Origin: Inonotus obliquus
Lineage: Eukaryota > Basidiomycota > Agaricomycetes > Hymenochaetales > Hymenochaetaceae
Assembly: GCA_032164295.1 (NCBI GenBank)
Contig: JAJHTX010000010.1
Span: 992,001-1,056,000 of the forward strand
Length of the DNA stretch: 64,000 nt
Direction of reading: 5' to 3'
The notes beneath the pieces were generated by a model, which saw only the letters and a program-made list of their open reading frames with translations, did no database searches and was not told the DNA's origin. The position numbers were made by a program, and so were the translations under genes. Below are positions 1-14,554 of this stretch, piece by piece (within the stretch, counting starts at the first letter, position 1; each line of letters begins with the position of its first letter).

Positions 1-486
1 TGCGAAAAAACCTTTTGAAGGACGTTCCACTTGTACCAATGTATGTATGCGACACCACCGATGAATACTGCCAACGCAGTAAGAATACCAGCCATATTCT
101 TCCTATGCGGACTCACCTATTCCGATGCCTACGAGCGTTGTAAGCGCCGCATCGAACAGAGGAGAGCTTGTTATTCGGAACAGCCCACCGCCACCGGCTC
201 CCCCCTGACCTCCAGGGCTTCCAGGAAATGCGACTGGCAGCGATAAGTTTTCATAATGTTTGTCAACGTCCGTTTTATCCGTCTCCTTTCCTTTCTTCGA
301 TGCAACCTCCTCCACCGGTTTCTTTCCGGAGCCGTTTTGACTAGAAAGACTTCGCGTCCAAGTAGCAGGAAGAAAGGTCGGCGTAGCAGAAGGTGACCGA
401 AGAGTGACACGTCGATACACGTTATGAACAGAAACTATTACAGATTTTCTAGATGCATAAGATGACAAGCAAAGGAGTGGACGCAT
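1..486 (-). CDS. Putative mitochondrial inner-membrane protein, N-terminal part (partial)
   Basis: I do not recognise the full protein. It starts at 486 on the minus strand. Exon 1 is 486-117, the intron is 116-68 (GTGAGT..CAG, 49 nt) and exon 2 is 67-1, continuing outside the window; the reading frame is kept across the junction (phase 1). The first ~45 residues are rich in R, S and L and poor in acidic residues, as in a mitochondrial presequence, with a possible processing site near TRSLSS. A charged Lys/Glu/Asp stretch and a Gly-rich linker follow. Then comes one membrane segment (starting ALTTLVGIGIV, spanning the junction and ending GGVAYIHWYKW). Inference: presequence plus a single anchor suggests an inner-membrane protein; basidiomycete AAA-type mitochondrial proteins have a similar start, but no catalytic domain lies inside the window. 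Confidence 0.6.
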
Positions 487-3400
487 TTAGTAATTCCCGA
501 ATTCTGCAAAGAAGCGCTCGAAGATGTCGCTGGCAAGATAAACGCAACGGGCATCGGAGGTCGCGTCGCTGCGTTCGTGTCACGTGAAGCATTTGAGCCA
601 AAAATGCTTTCCTTGTTGGTTCGTCACTGCCACCAGCGAACACTCTTTGTTTTTCTCTCTCACCTGAGTGAGGGCAAGACGGGGCCACGAACATGCGAGA
701 CGGCATCAAGTCACAAGCTTCACATGCTAGCACTGAAGGAAGGAAATCTCTCGATAGCTTTTTCGCTCGAAATTCTGGGTGACATACTAATCAAGAAAGC
801 ACCACAACACCAGGCGATGTTCATCGGGGGTTCTGCATGACTGAGTCTAGCTACATCCTACGACAAACACTGCACATTACGAGAGAGGTGGATGGTCATT
901 ATTACAAAGCTCTAATAATCCTATATCTGAGGAATGAGCTTGTTCTGCCACGATCGATAACGACGATACTCACTATGCGGTCTACGCGTGCTTCATGCAA
1001 AAATTGGCTGCGCACGTTTATCAAAGACTGTGATGTACTGGATATACGCCCGCGCGGGTTAAGTAGCTCCACCTACTTATACGTCGGATTCAGTTATGCA
1101 TGGTTCATCAAGGTGACCCATTCTTGAATCTCGGCTTCAGTTCGGTGACTGATCTACTAATCTAGGCCCCTCATCTCGGTGCCCTTACTTTCTTTCGCAG
1201 ATTCGTCTATTCTTCTCGTTCGGAGATGCTTTTGATCACTACCAAACGTGCCGAACCTAATTGTTCCTCTGATACCGCGATACCACGATGCGAATAGATG
1301 AGTAAGAGTTGGCCTCCTTGGACACGATCGGAAACACTCGAGATTCTATTCCTCCATCTCGTAACTCCACCCATCCTTCGATTTCTAGTCCTTGGATCTC
1401 CATTATCAAGGCGATACTCGTCATATCGGCTTCTTTACATGTCCGGCGCGTTTTGATCCTTTTGACCGAGAACGTGAACGAGAATTTGTGCGGTCTGTAT
1501 CGGTGATCTATTCTACTACGCATCAAGCTTCGGCTTTCTCAAAGCACGGAATAGAATGCTGGAATTCTTTAGATCCCAGGAAATTCTTCGTTCCAACTCT
1601 TCTTGAAATCCTTATACATCAGTTTGCCTCACAAAATGAATTCTCGTGTTATTTTTAACAATGCATCTCGTTGATCTATGCCCGATGGCGCTCTTCTTAG
1701 CTCTAATCAGATTGCAAGTTTCAATGAATGCCGTTCAACTGAACGGATTCTTCTGAATTAGGAAATCCTTCACCATAGCAATTTCACAACGATAGGCCAC
1801 ATTTTATGTAAGCCACCGACTAAAAGAAACAATCAATACATCAGACAACGCATCAACTCTACATATAGACATGGTAAGGCAAAAGCTTGATCCCTCCGCC
1901 TCCGCTTGATCCGAAAGAACCAGAGCTTTTTCTGATGTACCCGATGCAAAGTAACCCTCAGCCACGACTTTTGTTACCCAAGTTTTCTAAATTACTTCTC
2001 GGTCTATTGTTTATGCCGTCAGACTTACATAGAAACTCCGGAAATCGTTTGTCCAAATTATAACGCAGTGGTAGTCCGTTGGTTGTTGGCGTAACTGCCA
2101 AGCACCTGGAGAAACTATCGCATAAACCTATTTTTTTCCGTATTCATCCATCTTTGAGCCACCCGCAATAACGACGAGCAGCAAACAACACACTCTTTCC
2201 ATTCGGTAGGTATAAAACCGCTTGTAGATTTTCTTATTCCCATCTTATCTGCGATTCCCAAACACCCATTCTTTTATAAACTGCAGAGTTCAGTAGCATA
2301 CTGATACCGAATGCAAGCTAATTTCGAAGAAGTGGTTCCGAGAATGGGAAGCATTCAAACGATATCGTGTCTTCCTCAGTGGAGCAGCACTGCGGGCGAG
2401 AGATTCCGATAAGAACTAATTGCGCCACTATTGAAATATGAGGAAGTTACCGAACGAGCTCCTCCTGTCTTGCAACTTGGTCTGTATCAGGCAGTCTTAC
2501 TTGCGTGAGCGATTTGCAAATACACAGCAAAACTTTCTTTACCACGACATGTTCCGGTGCCGAATGGAGTCCCGCGGTGCTTGATCTCCTGCCCGGGAGA
2601 CCGCCAATGCATCTCCACGTTGATATCGCACCGTGGTGCAATCTTCTCGTTGCTTCCTGGTTCCCACAGGTCATGCTACGAACTGCCGGCCAACACGATT
2701 CTGTCAAGACAATGCCGCAGTTGCAGAACGCTGATACTCATCCATGTGGTAGAACTGGTGTGCAAGCGACTATATATTTCGGAACCACCCCATTGTGATC
2801 CGCTGGAACCTCTAAGGGTAGCTTAAAGGACATTCCGAAAGGCTTGGATTCCTCGCTATCGTAAATTCCCGAATATGGCGCCAAGATCCGAAGGAATCGT
2901 TGATCGTTCCTGCTTCTCCGTCTGCAACGCCCCAGTAGAGTGATTAACCTTCAGCGGTTCCGTAAACGGTATACAACTGTATTCCTGTTTTGAATCCGTA
3001 TTCGCAATTTGCTACTGTGTATCACCTGACTCGAGCTGGAAGCTCCGGTAAGATACAGACCGGATAGTGGGATTGTAGTATGGTAAACGGAAAGTCAGTT
3101 CCATGCAAGCAGGAAAGATGCAAGTTACTTCGTGACCTCGTTGGAAGGACATGGCTTCGTAGGTTTCATCGTTTCTCTTGGATCAATTATGCTTTGGCAC
3201 TACTGACCGCAATCATCTTGCCCCTGATGGTGAACAATTTTGCCAATTAGACCATTGCTGTCTCAAGATGCGAAAGGATAAAGCAAGTCCCCCTACTCTT
3301 GCGAAACGACATGTTGATACAGTAAGGGGTTCCTGAAATTCGAATACTCAAGGTTAGCAATGTGCTTTAGTGTATGTTTGAGCATGAACTGCGTAATCCC

Positions 3401-6400
3401 ACCCTATCTATATGCCAGTGAAGTGTTCCGTGGTGAGAGTGACCGAAAACAACGTGCGTTCAATTTCGTTTCGAGACCCCATGTTGTCCGTCATTCAGAT
3501 GTCGGCAATACTACGAACTGAAAGACGCGGTACCACGACGGGAAGTGTAGGAAGCGTCGTCATTTCTGTGCGTGCCATTTCATTAGCGCAACGAGCCCAT
3601 AAAATTATGGCGTAGATCTACTAGCGACCTTCCCGGGAGTTGGTATTCAACGTTGGTTCATACTGAAACGGAGCGTAATTTCGTCTCAGGCTTGAGAGTG
3701 ACGAGTACATGGCCTGCTACAAGACACACCAGGCTCAACCGAAGTGACATATGAGGCTACGACTCAGTGCTTGAAACAGTCGGCAAAGTACGCACTTAAC
3801 CGCCTAGAGTCTCTAACAACACGGGGCTCAAGAAGGCCCATTATCTGTCAGGGACATAGCATGAATACAAGCAGGCATATTACGCTCTGAGAAGCTTGAT
3901 GGCTTGAGCTGACCAGTCGGTTGCGTTTGGAGTTGCATCATAGCTCCGGGTAGTCTATGAAACTCCTTGCGCTCACCTGAAATATGCATGTCGGCACAGC
4001 GTGGTGTCAATAGTTGCCAATACGCATCCTTGCCTCAAGCGGGACTGTCTGAGTTTCAGCTGGCAGGCAAATTGTTTGTCAGTATGCCATGAGACCGTGG
4101 TTGACGGAGGGCAATATTGTCAAGCTGTCTGATACCGTCCCCCCATAGCAAGCAAGAACACGAGAAACCGGGTTGCAAGCTCTCTTGAATCCTCATTGTA
4201 AATATACCCTTGCTTTCATTACTCTTTCACAGAAGCACCGCAGACACGAATAGGTGCGTCAATGGTCAAAACAGAGCGTGGCATGACGCGGTCCACCACT
4301 ATGCGAAGCCAAAGAATAGTAGATCCAAGTTGTCGGTCTGAGGACATTCCAGAATCACTAGCATGGGCGCTGCTCGAGGGGGCCGGCCGCTAACCACGCA
4401 GACTTTGGTGGTCACCGTCGCAATGTGGTTGTCCAAGTGAGGGTACGGGTACCGTGAAAGGCACCACGTGACCCAGTTTTCATCTTCGTTTGACTCTTTC
4501 ATCACTTGTCTTCATTTTCTACCGTCCTACTCTCTAGATTGGAGGCGTTGGCATGTGCAGATTCTCAACTTTGTCCTCCGATTCATCACACGGTCTCTCC
4601 ACTTCGGTACGACGAACCTAGTAACCATATTCTCTCAGAATTATGTCGTCTTGCCGAGCCGAGAGGTAAAATTTCGAATCTTCAGTGCTTGTGCTCGTCG
4701 TATCTCCGGCATTCAGATCGAGCCACTACTCCACAAGCCTTATCTCTCTATGTCACGCTCTCCGAAGGCTCGCGGGTCCCTCTCGTAACTTGACATCAGG
4801 CACCAGACCTCCTGCATCCTTCAGTCACATGCATCGTGACGATTCAATGTTTCTTCCAACTCATTTACTCGATCCTTCCTTATAAGTGAATCCCAAGATC
4901 ATCTCATTACGGCGGAATAATATTACATTCTCGTCAAAGGCCGGGTTCTTTGTTGCCCTCAATAATGGCCATCTGCCTGACAGTACCCTCAAACCTCTTC
5001 GGGCGCCATAGCTTCTATCAAAGGAATGCTCTTCTTACCTCCTCATGGAGAAGGCACGATGCTAAGCCACTGTTGACCATTAGACTTCGAGCGGCAGGCG
5101 CAGGCACAATATACTTGATACTTTGCACGCCACAGCCGCGCCTTCGAAGTGTGCAAGAAAACGTATTGCTGCGTATGGTCCGCTGTGCATGTTTGTGATG
5201 CGCAATTCGCATTATGCTGGTCGATTACAAGTGAACCTGGCAGTTCTATGATACCTCATTACAGCCATAGTTTGCAAATCTCGACTATCCCAGTGTCTCC
5301 TATCCCGTGAAGCAAGTACGGTCAATCATGCCCTAGTCCGAGTCCAATCTCTATCTAAGAGACTCAGGTGCCCGACTTGCTTATCAGCGACATCTAGCCG
5401 AAAACCCGGACTAAGGTGTGTTCATATTAAAAGAGCATTTTCCGCTTTTCACATTTGAAACTTTGTTCTCGTTTGGAAACTAGCCCGTTTCTCTTGGGAT
5501 TATTCTCTATCGCGCGTGTACATACCAACATCCGCTGACTGAAACGCGGGCCAAGACGGAGTGGTGCGAAGATTGTGGTGACTGGGCAATCTTCTGAGCC
5601 ATGGTCATGTTCTAGGGTGCTCCGAGTAGATACCAGGAGATCAGGCGCAACTTCTGCAATCTATTCAAATGATAGTGACTGAACGAGTAACGAAGTGTCC
5701 AGACACAGGAGACGTGGAACGGGTGCGGTACTACAGGTAAGGGAACCAGAGCAAGACGCTCCACTGCCTGAATTCTGGTTTACATGCATCCCAAACCATC
5801 CAGAATTTGTCTGCCATATACACTTCCAATACATCGACGAACAATCCCGAAACCGAAATGCCGAACATATAATTGGCAGACAAGAACAGTTCTTCAATGC
5901 TCCACTAACATCCCGCACGGCCAAACGCCAATCCCTTCAAAGTTTCGGCTTTGGCTAATAAAAAGAAGATACAAACAGTGGATCAATTCATTTGATGATT
6001 CATAAAATGCACCAGCTGACCCTCTGGTTGAGTCATGAGATGCTCGGGATATACTCATAATCAATACATTGTATCCTTTCTCTCAGCAGATGCGGGTAAT
6101 TTTGAACGACGCGTCCCATGGCCAGGACACGATACATCCCGAGAGACACGAGACAGACTCCAAAAGGATCGTCCGTGATCTTCCTTTCCTCTTGTATCTA
6201 AATGTGGGAGACACGCGTCCACTCAAACGCGGAAGCTTTGCTTCAAACTCCCATCTCGCGTCTCGTGCCTCTCCTAACCCCCAAAAGAGTGTATTGAGGA
6301 AACCCTCTCCCTCACCCACGCCAAGTCCCTATCCTTTTTCTCTCTCTCGATACGAACGGAAGCAAATCCGTTTAGTATTACTCACGTCTGGGTCTTCGAG

Positions 6401-6480
6401 GGATCAACTCATCGCGCATCGCACCACTTTTGTATTGTTGATTGCGTGTCAGATGTCCCTTCAAGTGGTCCACGAGTAAC
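487..6480. other. No convincing gene
   Basis: Only short open frames (under about 140 codons) occur on both strands. None joins a neighbour through plausible splice sites, and none shows a motif I recognise. Composition is mixed and not strongly repetitive. It may hold decayed mobile elements, but I could not find ends or coding remnants. Confidence 0.5.
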
Positions 6481-7827
6481 CAACTGTCCCGATTTCCCTG
6501 CCTCATATCTTTCAGGGGTGACTTCTCTCAGTTCTCGGTTCCATAGTTCTCAGCGTCAATCTCCAAGGAGTCAGGAGTTGGGAAGTCAGGAAGTCAGGAG
6601 TCACTGGTAGCCCCCAGGAGATTCTGACACCTGATACGTTGATACGTTGAGACGAGGTGCGACCTTCTCCCATCCCCTTCTAGCTGATAGTTCTCTTAGA
6701 GCTCCTGGCTAGACTCAGGCGAGAAGTTCTAATAAATGGTCACGTTCATCTTTGCTGATAGATGTAGGATTCGAGGTGCTATCATTAACGTACGTACATA
6801 CATGCACGATCAATACGCGATCTGTATTTTTACCTGAACGCAATCCACTGGATGAATATCCCGTATAAATCGTGCTCTCATTCGTCTGTTTGAGGTAAAG
6901 AAGTAAAGAAGGCGACCTTTTCGCTTCAGTCTCATGTCTCGTGTCTAGACCGAATCTTCATTTCGATGAATGAAGATCAAGAATAACCCAACCATTTGTG
7001 TAAGTAAGAAATCATCCAGTTTATCGAATATCGACTATTACAGCTCACTCATTCACTCCCCTTACAGAAACTCCACCAAGATCCAATCCGGGATTATCAA
7101 AGAAATTTCCAGTGTTATCACGTCCTAGCGTGACATTCAAAATCTCAAAATTTTGAATGTCTCAATACAAAGCGAAGATCGCCCTTTCTGCCTCGAGTAC
7201 TCGACTGTATGGTTACACCGCTGGTCCTTGACCGAGAACCCCGCCAGCGCGCAACCAAGATACCTATCACCCATCCACCCTATACATCCGCCCATCTATA
7301 TTGTTCGTCGTTACTTACGCACCACAAGCCACACCTTCAACACTTGGCGCGACTACAAACCTGTGAGCCCTGTGAACTCGAACTACATTAAAATAAAGGC
7401 TTATAATCATTCCCAGCACACGACATAAGTCAACCAGAAATAAACCAATTGACTAAGGTCCAGGTCCAGGGACCAGATTTGGTCATTTCTCCGACCGACA
7501 ATGCTAATGCTAGTGTTACAGTGTTACAGCTTAGTAGGTTGCCTGAGAAAGTGTTTTCCGGGTCATATAGCTAAGGCTAAGGCTAGTACTAGGCTATCAC
7601 TTGATTCCCAGAGCGCCGCACCGCACCGCATCGCACCAATGATCTCACCTCATCTCATCTCTGTGCAACCACGGTCCGGCGATAACAGGCCAGAAAAGAT
7701 AGCCTGACGATATTCCAGTGAGCAAGGTGCGAAAGATGAGTGATGAGTGATGGGCAAGACAATCCACCACGATCACAGCGCATCAGCGAGCGTGATACTA
7801 CTTATTGATTTGCGTTTCTTGTTGCAT

Positions 7828-7888
7828 CGCATTTCGCATTTCGCATTTCGTATATCGCATATCGCATATCGCATATCGCATATCGCAT
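7828..7888. repeat. Heptanucleotide microsatellite (GCATTTC / GCATATC)n
   Basis: About nine head-to-tail 7-bp units. The first three read GCATTTC, one reads GTATATC and the rest read GCATATC, so the array grew by at least two local expansions. Confidence 0.9.
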
Positions 7889-9209
7889 TGATGGATGCTA
7901 CGGATGTATATCATTGATTTGCGCAAGGTAGCCCATGACCCTTGAAGCTGTGATTCTAAATCCCCGAAACTCCGAGTACGAGTTCTCACCAAGGTCACCA
8001 CATACTGTACTTCTTGACTGTGATTTCGATTCGACGTTTCAGCATCTAAGGCATGAGATACCAGATACCATGAGGTGTGAATTGTGAGATGTTGGTGGTC
8101 GCGTATCACCAAGATAAATATGGTGGATTGTTATTAGGCTATTACATTGTAAGTAGCCTGTGTACATCGCGATGTTACTTTCTGTAGATGTATAGCCTGT
8201 AGCCAACAGACTCGTTTATACCGGTACTGCCAATCTCTAGGTAATATAATATGGGTGTGCCCTATGCACTGTTGCACTGTGCACATCAATATCAATAATC
8301 AATAATCAATTATCAATGCGGCCATCAGCACTAGTAATAGTCTGTGTCGTTCGTGTCGAGAATCGAAAACAAGAACCCCGAAGATATTTATGATCGTGTC
8401 AATATTACCGGATATAATGATAGTGGATCTAGTCGAGAGTCGAGAGTCATCGATCAAGAACACCCGGCGCCGGCGTAACATGAAGTTCTCAACCGGCGGC
8501 GCACATCTATATTTACTTTTACTTTTATAAATATATAACCATCATTGTTTCATTGTTCATTCATGTCGGTAAGTACTAGTACTGGTACTAGTGAGCGCCT
8601 TGAAATATTAATCCAAATGGGACCTGGTAAAGTTCCTTGATTCTTGGTTTGATTCTTCATAATCGATGGTCGATAATTGAGCCTACCACGGGCAGTGCAT
8701 CGAAAGATACAAAATCCTCAACTCGACTCGACTAGAGTCTTTGAAGAACTTGAAGAACTTGACTAATTTCATAATCTCTTTATCTCAATTACTCAATTTC
8801 TCAACATTCCAATATCGCATTATCTATCAACAAACACGAACTCATCCACCCGGCGATACCGATACCGGAGAACCGCCGCACCTATCGCACCCATCGCATC
8901 CGCATCGTACCCATTGCACCCATCTCCCCGTCTAACCGTCTAACCGTCACCGCCCATTCATAAATTCAAATTCATAAAAAAAACGCATGAATTCAATGAA
9001 TCCGAATCCGAAGAATTTGAAAAATGTCTGTACATATGCATGTGCAGTACTAGTGACGTACATACGTAAGGATCGAATTCGAATTCGAACCAATTCGGTT
9101 CCACGTTCGAGATCGAATTTGAGTTCGAAGAGCGGAGTGCAAAGAGTGAAGAGTGAAGAACGAAGAGTGAATCGTATAAACCTGTGAAGTTGGTTTGACG
9201 GTTCCGAGT

Positions 9210-9237
9210 CATCTTTCATCTTTCATCTTTCATCTTT
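9210..9237. repeat. Heptanucleotide repeat (CATCTTT)4
   Basis: Four perfect 7-bp units in a row. Confidence 0.9.
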
Positions 9238-9441
9238 CAACCCCCGTCTAACTATTTGTCGTAATTACCAAAAAGAAGGAAAAAAAGTCGGAAAAGGACT
9301 CACGGGTTAGAACTGAGAATCCAGACGTTAGTACGTACATCATAATCCCAATAATACACTTCTACAGTATTAATCCCGCTCCCATCCCCGCTCCTGCCGC
9401 AATACTTCCCTGCATACTGGTAACACTCCCCGACAGGGGTG

Positions 9442-9478
9442 CTTTCCTCTTTCCTCTTTCAAAGAGGAAAGAGGAAAG
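9442..9478. repeat. Perfect 18-bp palindrome with 1-bp centre
   Basis: The left arm 9442-9459 (CTTTCCTCTTTCCTCTTT) and right arm 9461-9478 are exact reverse complements around a single C at 9460. Each arm is itself a short pyrimidine (or purine) repeat, so both a hairpin and slipped structures could form. No gene lies nearby to make it a terminator. Confidence 0.9.
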
Positions 9479-10522
9479 TACCGAGGACCGGAGGGAAATC
9501 AATCATATGTACATAGACTTAGAACCTCAGATAACCTTCCCGCGCACTAGTACTGCACCACAATCATCACAATCAACTATAACTTCCCGCTTATAATTGC
9601 AATTGCAATTGCAATAGAACTGTGAGCTATGAATAGTGAGCTGCGCGTCGCTCGGGAATCAGGAATATTAATGCAATTTGAACGGCTGAACGACTTGACG
9701 CATAAACGTAACGTGTGAAAGAGGACTTGGAGGAAACTTACTGTAATAGATAGATTATAGCAAGCGTACCGAACACGATTACAACTACCACTAACCGGTG
9801 TAATTGATGCCGGTTTCGAATATTTTTTTCAATCCGAGACCTTCGGTAATCGCAAGCTAATCGTATTCGACTTTCGACCATGTGCATGTGCTAGAACGTA
9901 ACCTCACCTAGAGTTGAGTTCATAACTACATAAGTCATAACCATAGCATCCCACGTCCCACACAAAACATTCATTTTACTTGTACAGCGTGAGTAGAAGA
10001 GCTAGAGCTATATAGTGTGTGAGAATAGAACTCACACGAAACCTCGATCGAACATACGCAGCATTATATTATGTAAACCACCTGCCAAATCTTCATGAAA
10101 TGAAATGACATCACACCACGAGTTTCTTCTCTTCAACTTCTTTGACCTCCCTGCATAACTAATAAGGTATTTCAAGCGTATGCATCCAATCAATCCAATT
10201 CACAAATTCACGTATACATCGTCGCACGCATGCGCGGGCGCCCAATATTAATCAGTCTCTTTGAATTCAAATCCACAGATACGGGAAATCAGATCATGCA
10301 ACACAGCTATATGCATCGCAAAAACGTGCCTATGCTATATGTATTATGCAATACCTAGCTCGATCCGGTGCCTCATGATCATGATCATGTCGAGGACTCG
10401 ACGGCTCACATAGGTGTGACACGGACCATGTGTCCATGAACGGTGATGTCGGTCTGGCAGATTAGAAATTAGAAATAGAATAGAGATTGGAGATTTGGAG
10501 ATTGGGTAAGTGAGTTGTTAGT

Positions 10523-10550
10523 CTGTAACCTGTAACCTGTAACCTGTAAC
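10523..10550. repeat. Heptanucleotide repeat (CTGTAAC)4
   Basis: Four perfect 7-bp units within the microsatellite-rich segment. They are not telomeric repeats (TTAGGG/CCCTAA). Confidence 0.9.
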
Positions 10551-13500
10551 CGGTTATACACAAGACACAGCAACAATCTAACCCCAAGGAGAAATGAGAA
10601 CTGAGAACTGAGAACTAAGAAGAGAAAGAAAGGTATTAATGTTATTCAATCATCAACGTGCTTGTGAATTCTCACCTCGCACCTCGCACCTCGCACCTCT
10701 CACCTAGAGTAGAGAATGGTTCGTGCATTCATGCGTGAGAGTCCACGATCACGGACACCTAGGCCTGATTTCCAATCCGATCTCAAACCAATCCGATCCG
10801 ACGTCTAGAGTCCATTGTAATTCTCAAACTCCTCACTTTAATGAACGATTCGATATCGTTTTCCCAGTGTGGTTATTCGTATATACGAGGGTCTCGTTCA
10901 AGTTGTCTTCAACCCTTCTACTCTTCTGACCTCTGACTCTCCACCTTCCACCTTCCGTATCCCTATCCGTATCCGTATCCCGCATCCCGAGTCCGTGGAC
11001 TTGTAATCATAATCACAATCGATTCGATTCGAGAAGCCTCAGGCTGAGCGTCACTGACATGCATAGTATTGGTACATGTGCTGCGTGCATGCCTGTAGCC
11101 CACCGACCAAAACCCCGAAGATCTGAAACCATATGCATGCCGCTACACTCGGTGCGGGCGAAACGCGGATGCGGACACCGACATTTCAGGACAGGCCTAG
11201 GAGACTTAAAGAAGACAAAAAGAGAAGAATCGCCTATCCCTAATCTCCAATCCCTTATAGGAGAGGCCTATGTAGGTAGGACAAGAAAAAGAAGAAATTA
11301 ATATTACTTTCCGTCCCCGGGCCGCCCGTTCCCTTCTTCCCTTCCTCCTGTTCCCTCTGCGTAAGCATGCATGCATGCATATTGCATATTGCATATGGCC
11401 ATGTCTACGTCGCATGTTGCACATTGCATGTCGCATGTTGTAGTACAGATCGCAGATCGTCCATTCTGAGTTCTGAGTTCCCCGAGTGTCCGTCCATTCG
11501 TCCATTTATAATACTTTCGCCAGCACACCACTAACATTGAATTGAATCACTTGATGAATACCTTATAACTTATAACTAATAAGGAAAAGGAGCCCTTGAT
11601 CGACCAAAGACCAAAAGACCAAAAAGACCAAAACAATCTACAGATTCTCCAGAGTCCGAATTGTGTAAACTGTAGACTGTAACCCAATCTTCCAACCCAA
11701 CCCAACCCAGTCCTCCGATCATCTTAGACTCGGAGTAGTGCGTGCGTGCGAGTTGCGAGTCGTGGACAGTGTATTTGTGTTGTAGACGGTGGACGGTGGA
11801 ATGCCGTGGCGCCCTGTGCCAAACGACCCAAACGACCCAAACGAGTCGAGGAACGAAGGACGAAGGGGATGTCAAATTTGAGTCAAATTTTTGAGTCAAA
11901 AGGTGTCGTGTGTCGTTCTCGTGACCTCTTGATCCCGTGATCTTGGCGTACCACAAATCACCTAATCTCGCGCCCAAAATGAAATTCCGTAGTACCTAAT
12001 CGACGAGGTGAGTTGAGAAGTACCCACATCCCATATTGACCTTTAGAGTTCCAGACCAAATTTCCAGAGTTCCTCATTCCCTCAAACGCAACACGTCACC
12101 AAGAAGATCGATCGAGTGACCGAATGATCAAGCGGAAGCTTCGGAGTATCGAGGCAGTGTCTTTCAACCAGCCATCCATCCATGCAAATGTACGTACTTC
12201 AACGAAGACAACCAAAAAAGGGTATCACAGCCTCACAGCCAATTGACCAAAAATCATCACTTGTCCCATTGTCCCAACATTCCATTGTCCCATCGTAACC
12301 CCTGTCATAGCAGGACGCTCTAACTCTAACAAACACATGATTTTGATTTTTCTCGCCCTCTATGAATGAATTGTCACGAACTTGAGTGATTAGTTTTTGA
12401 TAGGAGGTAGGTATCAAGAGTCAAGACCAAGACGCGTATGTACTTGCCTCCTAGAGATCAAACAAGAAATACAAATTACAGTCTTGCGAAATCACGAAAT
12501 TACTGTTGGCATCTAAGTACTATTCAAATTATTTGAATTGAATAGTATACGATCGAGGTCGAGGAACAGGGCGTCGGTGTGTCCCTATCCTTAGTCCCTA
12601 GATCATGACGGACGCGGGACGGGACTAAAAAAGTGATTCAATGAAGAAGAGCATACGACTCGAAGCTGGACCCGGAATTTTTTTGTTCACGTGAGCGCGC
12701 CTGACTCAGCCCACTCCTCACTAGACTCAAGAGTCAACATTTCGACCATATCGACGCGTGTCGCTGTCAGGAGAATCAAGAGTCAAGAATCAAGAGTCCA
12801 CAAGACAAGGGAGAAAATATCTCATCATCTCACCTCGCACCTCTCGTCTCCTATTCTATCTATCCCTGATACTTCCCTAGGCCCTTCCTCAGCCTCGAGT
12901 TTCAAGTTTCTGGCTGTGTCTGTCTGGTCTCTGGTGTCTTGTCTTTGATCTCTAGTCTCTATCCTTCCCATCCCTTCTCTGGATTCGGAACGGATACGAT
13001 ACGAACTTGGCTTCCCCTAACGGCTCTGCTAGAAGCAAATGCAAGTCAAATGTAAATCAATCGCTCACTGCACCACCCACTCGACGCTCGACGATGCGAA
13101 ACTAAACTATGTACGATATGAGGCAAAAGGCAAAACGATGCGAGTCGGTGTGCGATATGAGACGAGCAAGCGAGTGAATTTACCGGTTACTGCTCTTAGG
13201 CTAGTCCGTCACAACGGCGCACCGGTGCACGACACAGCATTTATGATTAGCAGGGTCCCACGTCGCGGGGTTTCGGTTTCGTGGTTTTAGACTTTTATTG
13301 ATCGTTTCATCGTTTCATCCTCCAATCCTCCAATCCTCCAAGAAGGATGGGACGGGACGGCATAGGGATTATGAGTCGATTTCGCCAACTTGCAATTGCG
13401 GGGCAGAGAAGTGAAGTGGAATAGCAACGATCATGGGTGATGTTTGAGTGAAGATTGAGGTTCTTAGCCCTTGTTTTTGTAGTCACGCGAGTTATTTTTG

Positions 13501-14503
13501 CGATGCTCTACCCTTGTTCTCCTATTCTCCCATCTTCTCATCTTCGCCCATTTTCGGGTATTGGGCAAGAAATGGAATGGGTTGTCTGAAAGATGAATTG
13601 ACGCATCTCATCTCATCCCTTCACAACGACGCCGACGACGACACTAATAAATAACTCACCCATTCCCAAAAACAGCCCATCACCGAAATTTCAATCTTTT
13701 CTCTTCTGATTCACTCATTAATTTCTTTGTTTGATGAATTTCTAGCAGGTGATGCGTCTTTCCATCCGGGGTTACCTTTTATCACTTTGCCTCTATTATA
13801 AGATTGACTCTGGGCGAAGCGAGGAAAGTCCTAAGCCCTAAGTCTAAGGCAACATAGCAGTAAGTAATGTATATCATATATCATACATATATCAGGAGGC
13901 TGTTTACGAATCTATCCAATAATCTAGTAATCCAGTCATTTATGAATCTATGAATCTATGAATCTCCGGGGATGCATATGCGAGACATAGGATTGTGATT
14001 TCATTGATCGGAGAGCTGTTGTTGGCTATTGGCTGTTTTTGGGAATCCGGACTGAAGTTGTTGAGCGGGATAGCGTTACTCGTCGTACTCGGTTCGGAAA
14101 AAGGTATGGATAGAGGTAAAGGTATGGATCCCTATTGTAAACGAGAATACACTCTGATCCGATTCGATGGTATTTTTTCGCAGTTTTCGCAATCTTCGCA
14201 AGGTCTCATTCTAACATACGTCGGTGTCGATGTCGGTGTCGAATACTTCAAAGCAAAGGGACCAAACAGTCAAAAGATTAACAACCGATAACCGACAATC
14301 GATAACCGATATTGATTCAGTTCTTGTCGACCATCATCGGAGTCACCGAGTCATCACAATAAACTATGAACCATGAACCATGAACCGAACCTTGACGGGT
14401 ACTAGTATTTGTATTGTCTATAAGGTAAGGACAGGATAGGACGGGGTACATGCCTTTTGAGGAAATCGCCTGTGTCTCCCCGATGATCTTCATAGCTCTC
14501 GGG

Positions 14504-14554
14504 CGCAATGAAATGATCTACGCAATGAAATGATCTACGCAATGAAATGATCTA
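14504..14554. repeat. 17-bp minisatellite, three perfect copies
   Basis: The unit CGCAATGAAATGATCTA occurs at 14504, 14521 and 14538 without mismatch, followed by an unrelated CACTGCA run. Confidence 0.9.

Noticed and set aside
8925..8948. CTAACCGT repeats as telomeric sequence
   Set aside because: Only two to three units occur and they do not match the fungal TTAGGG telomere repeat.
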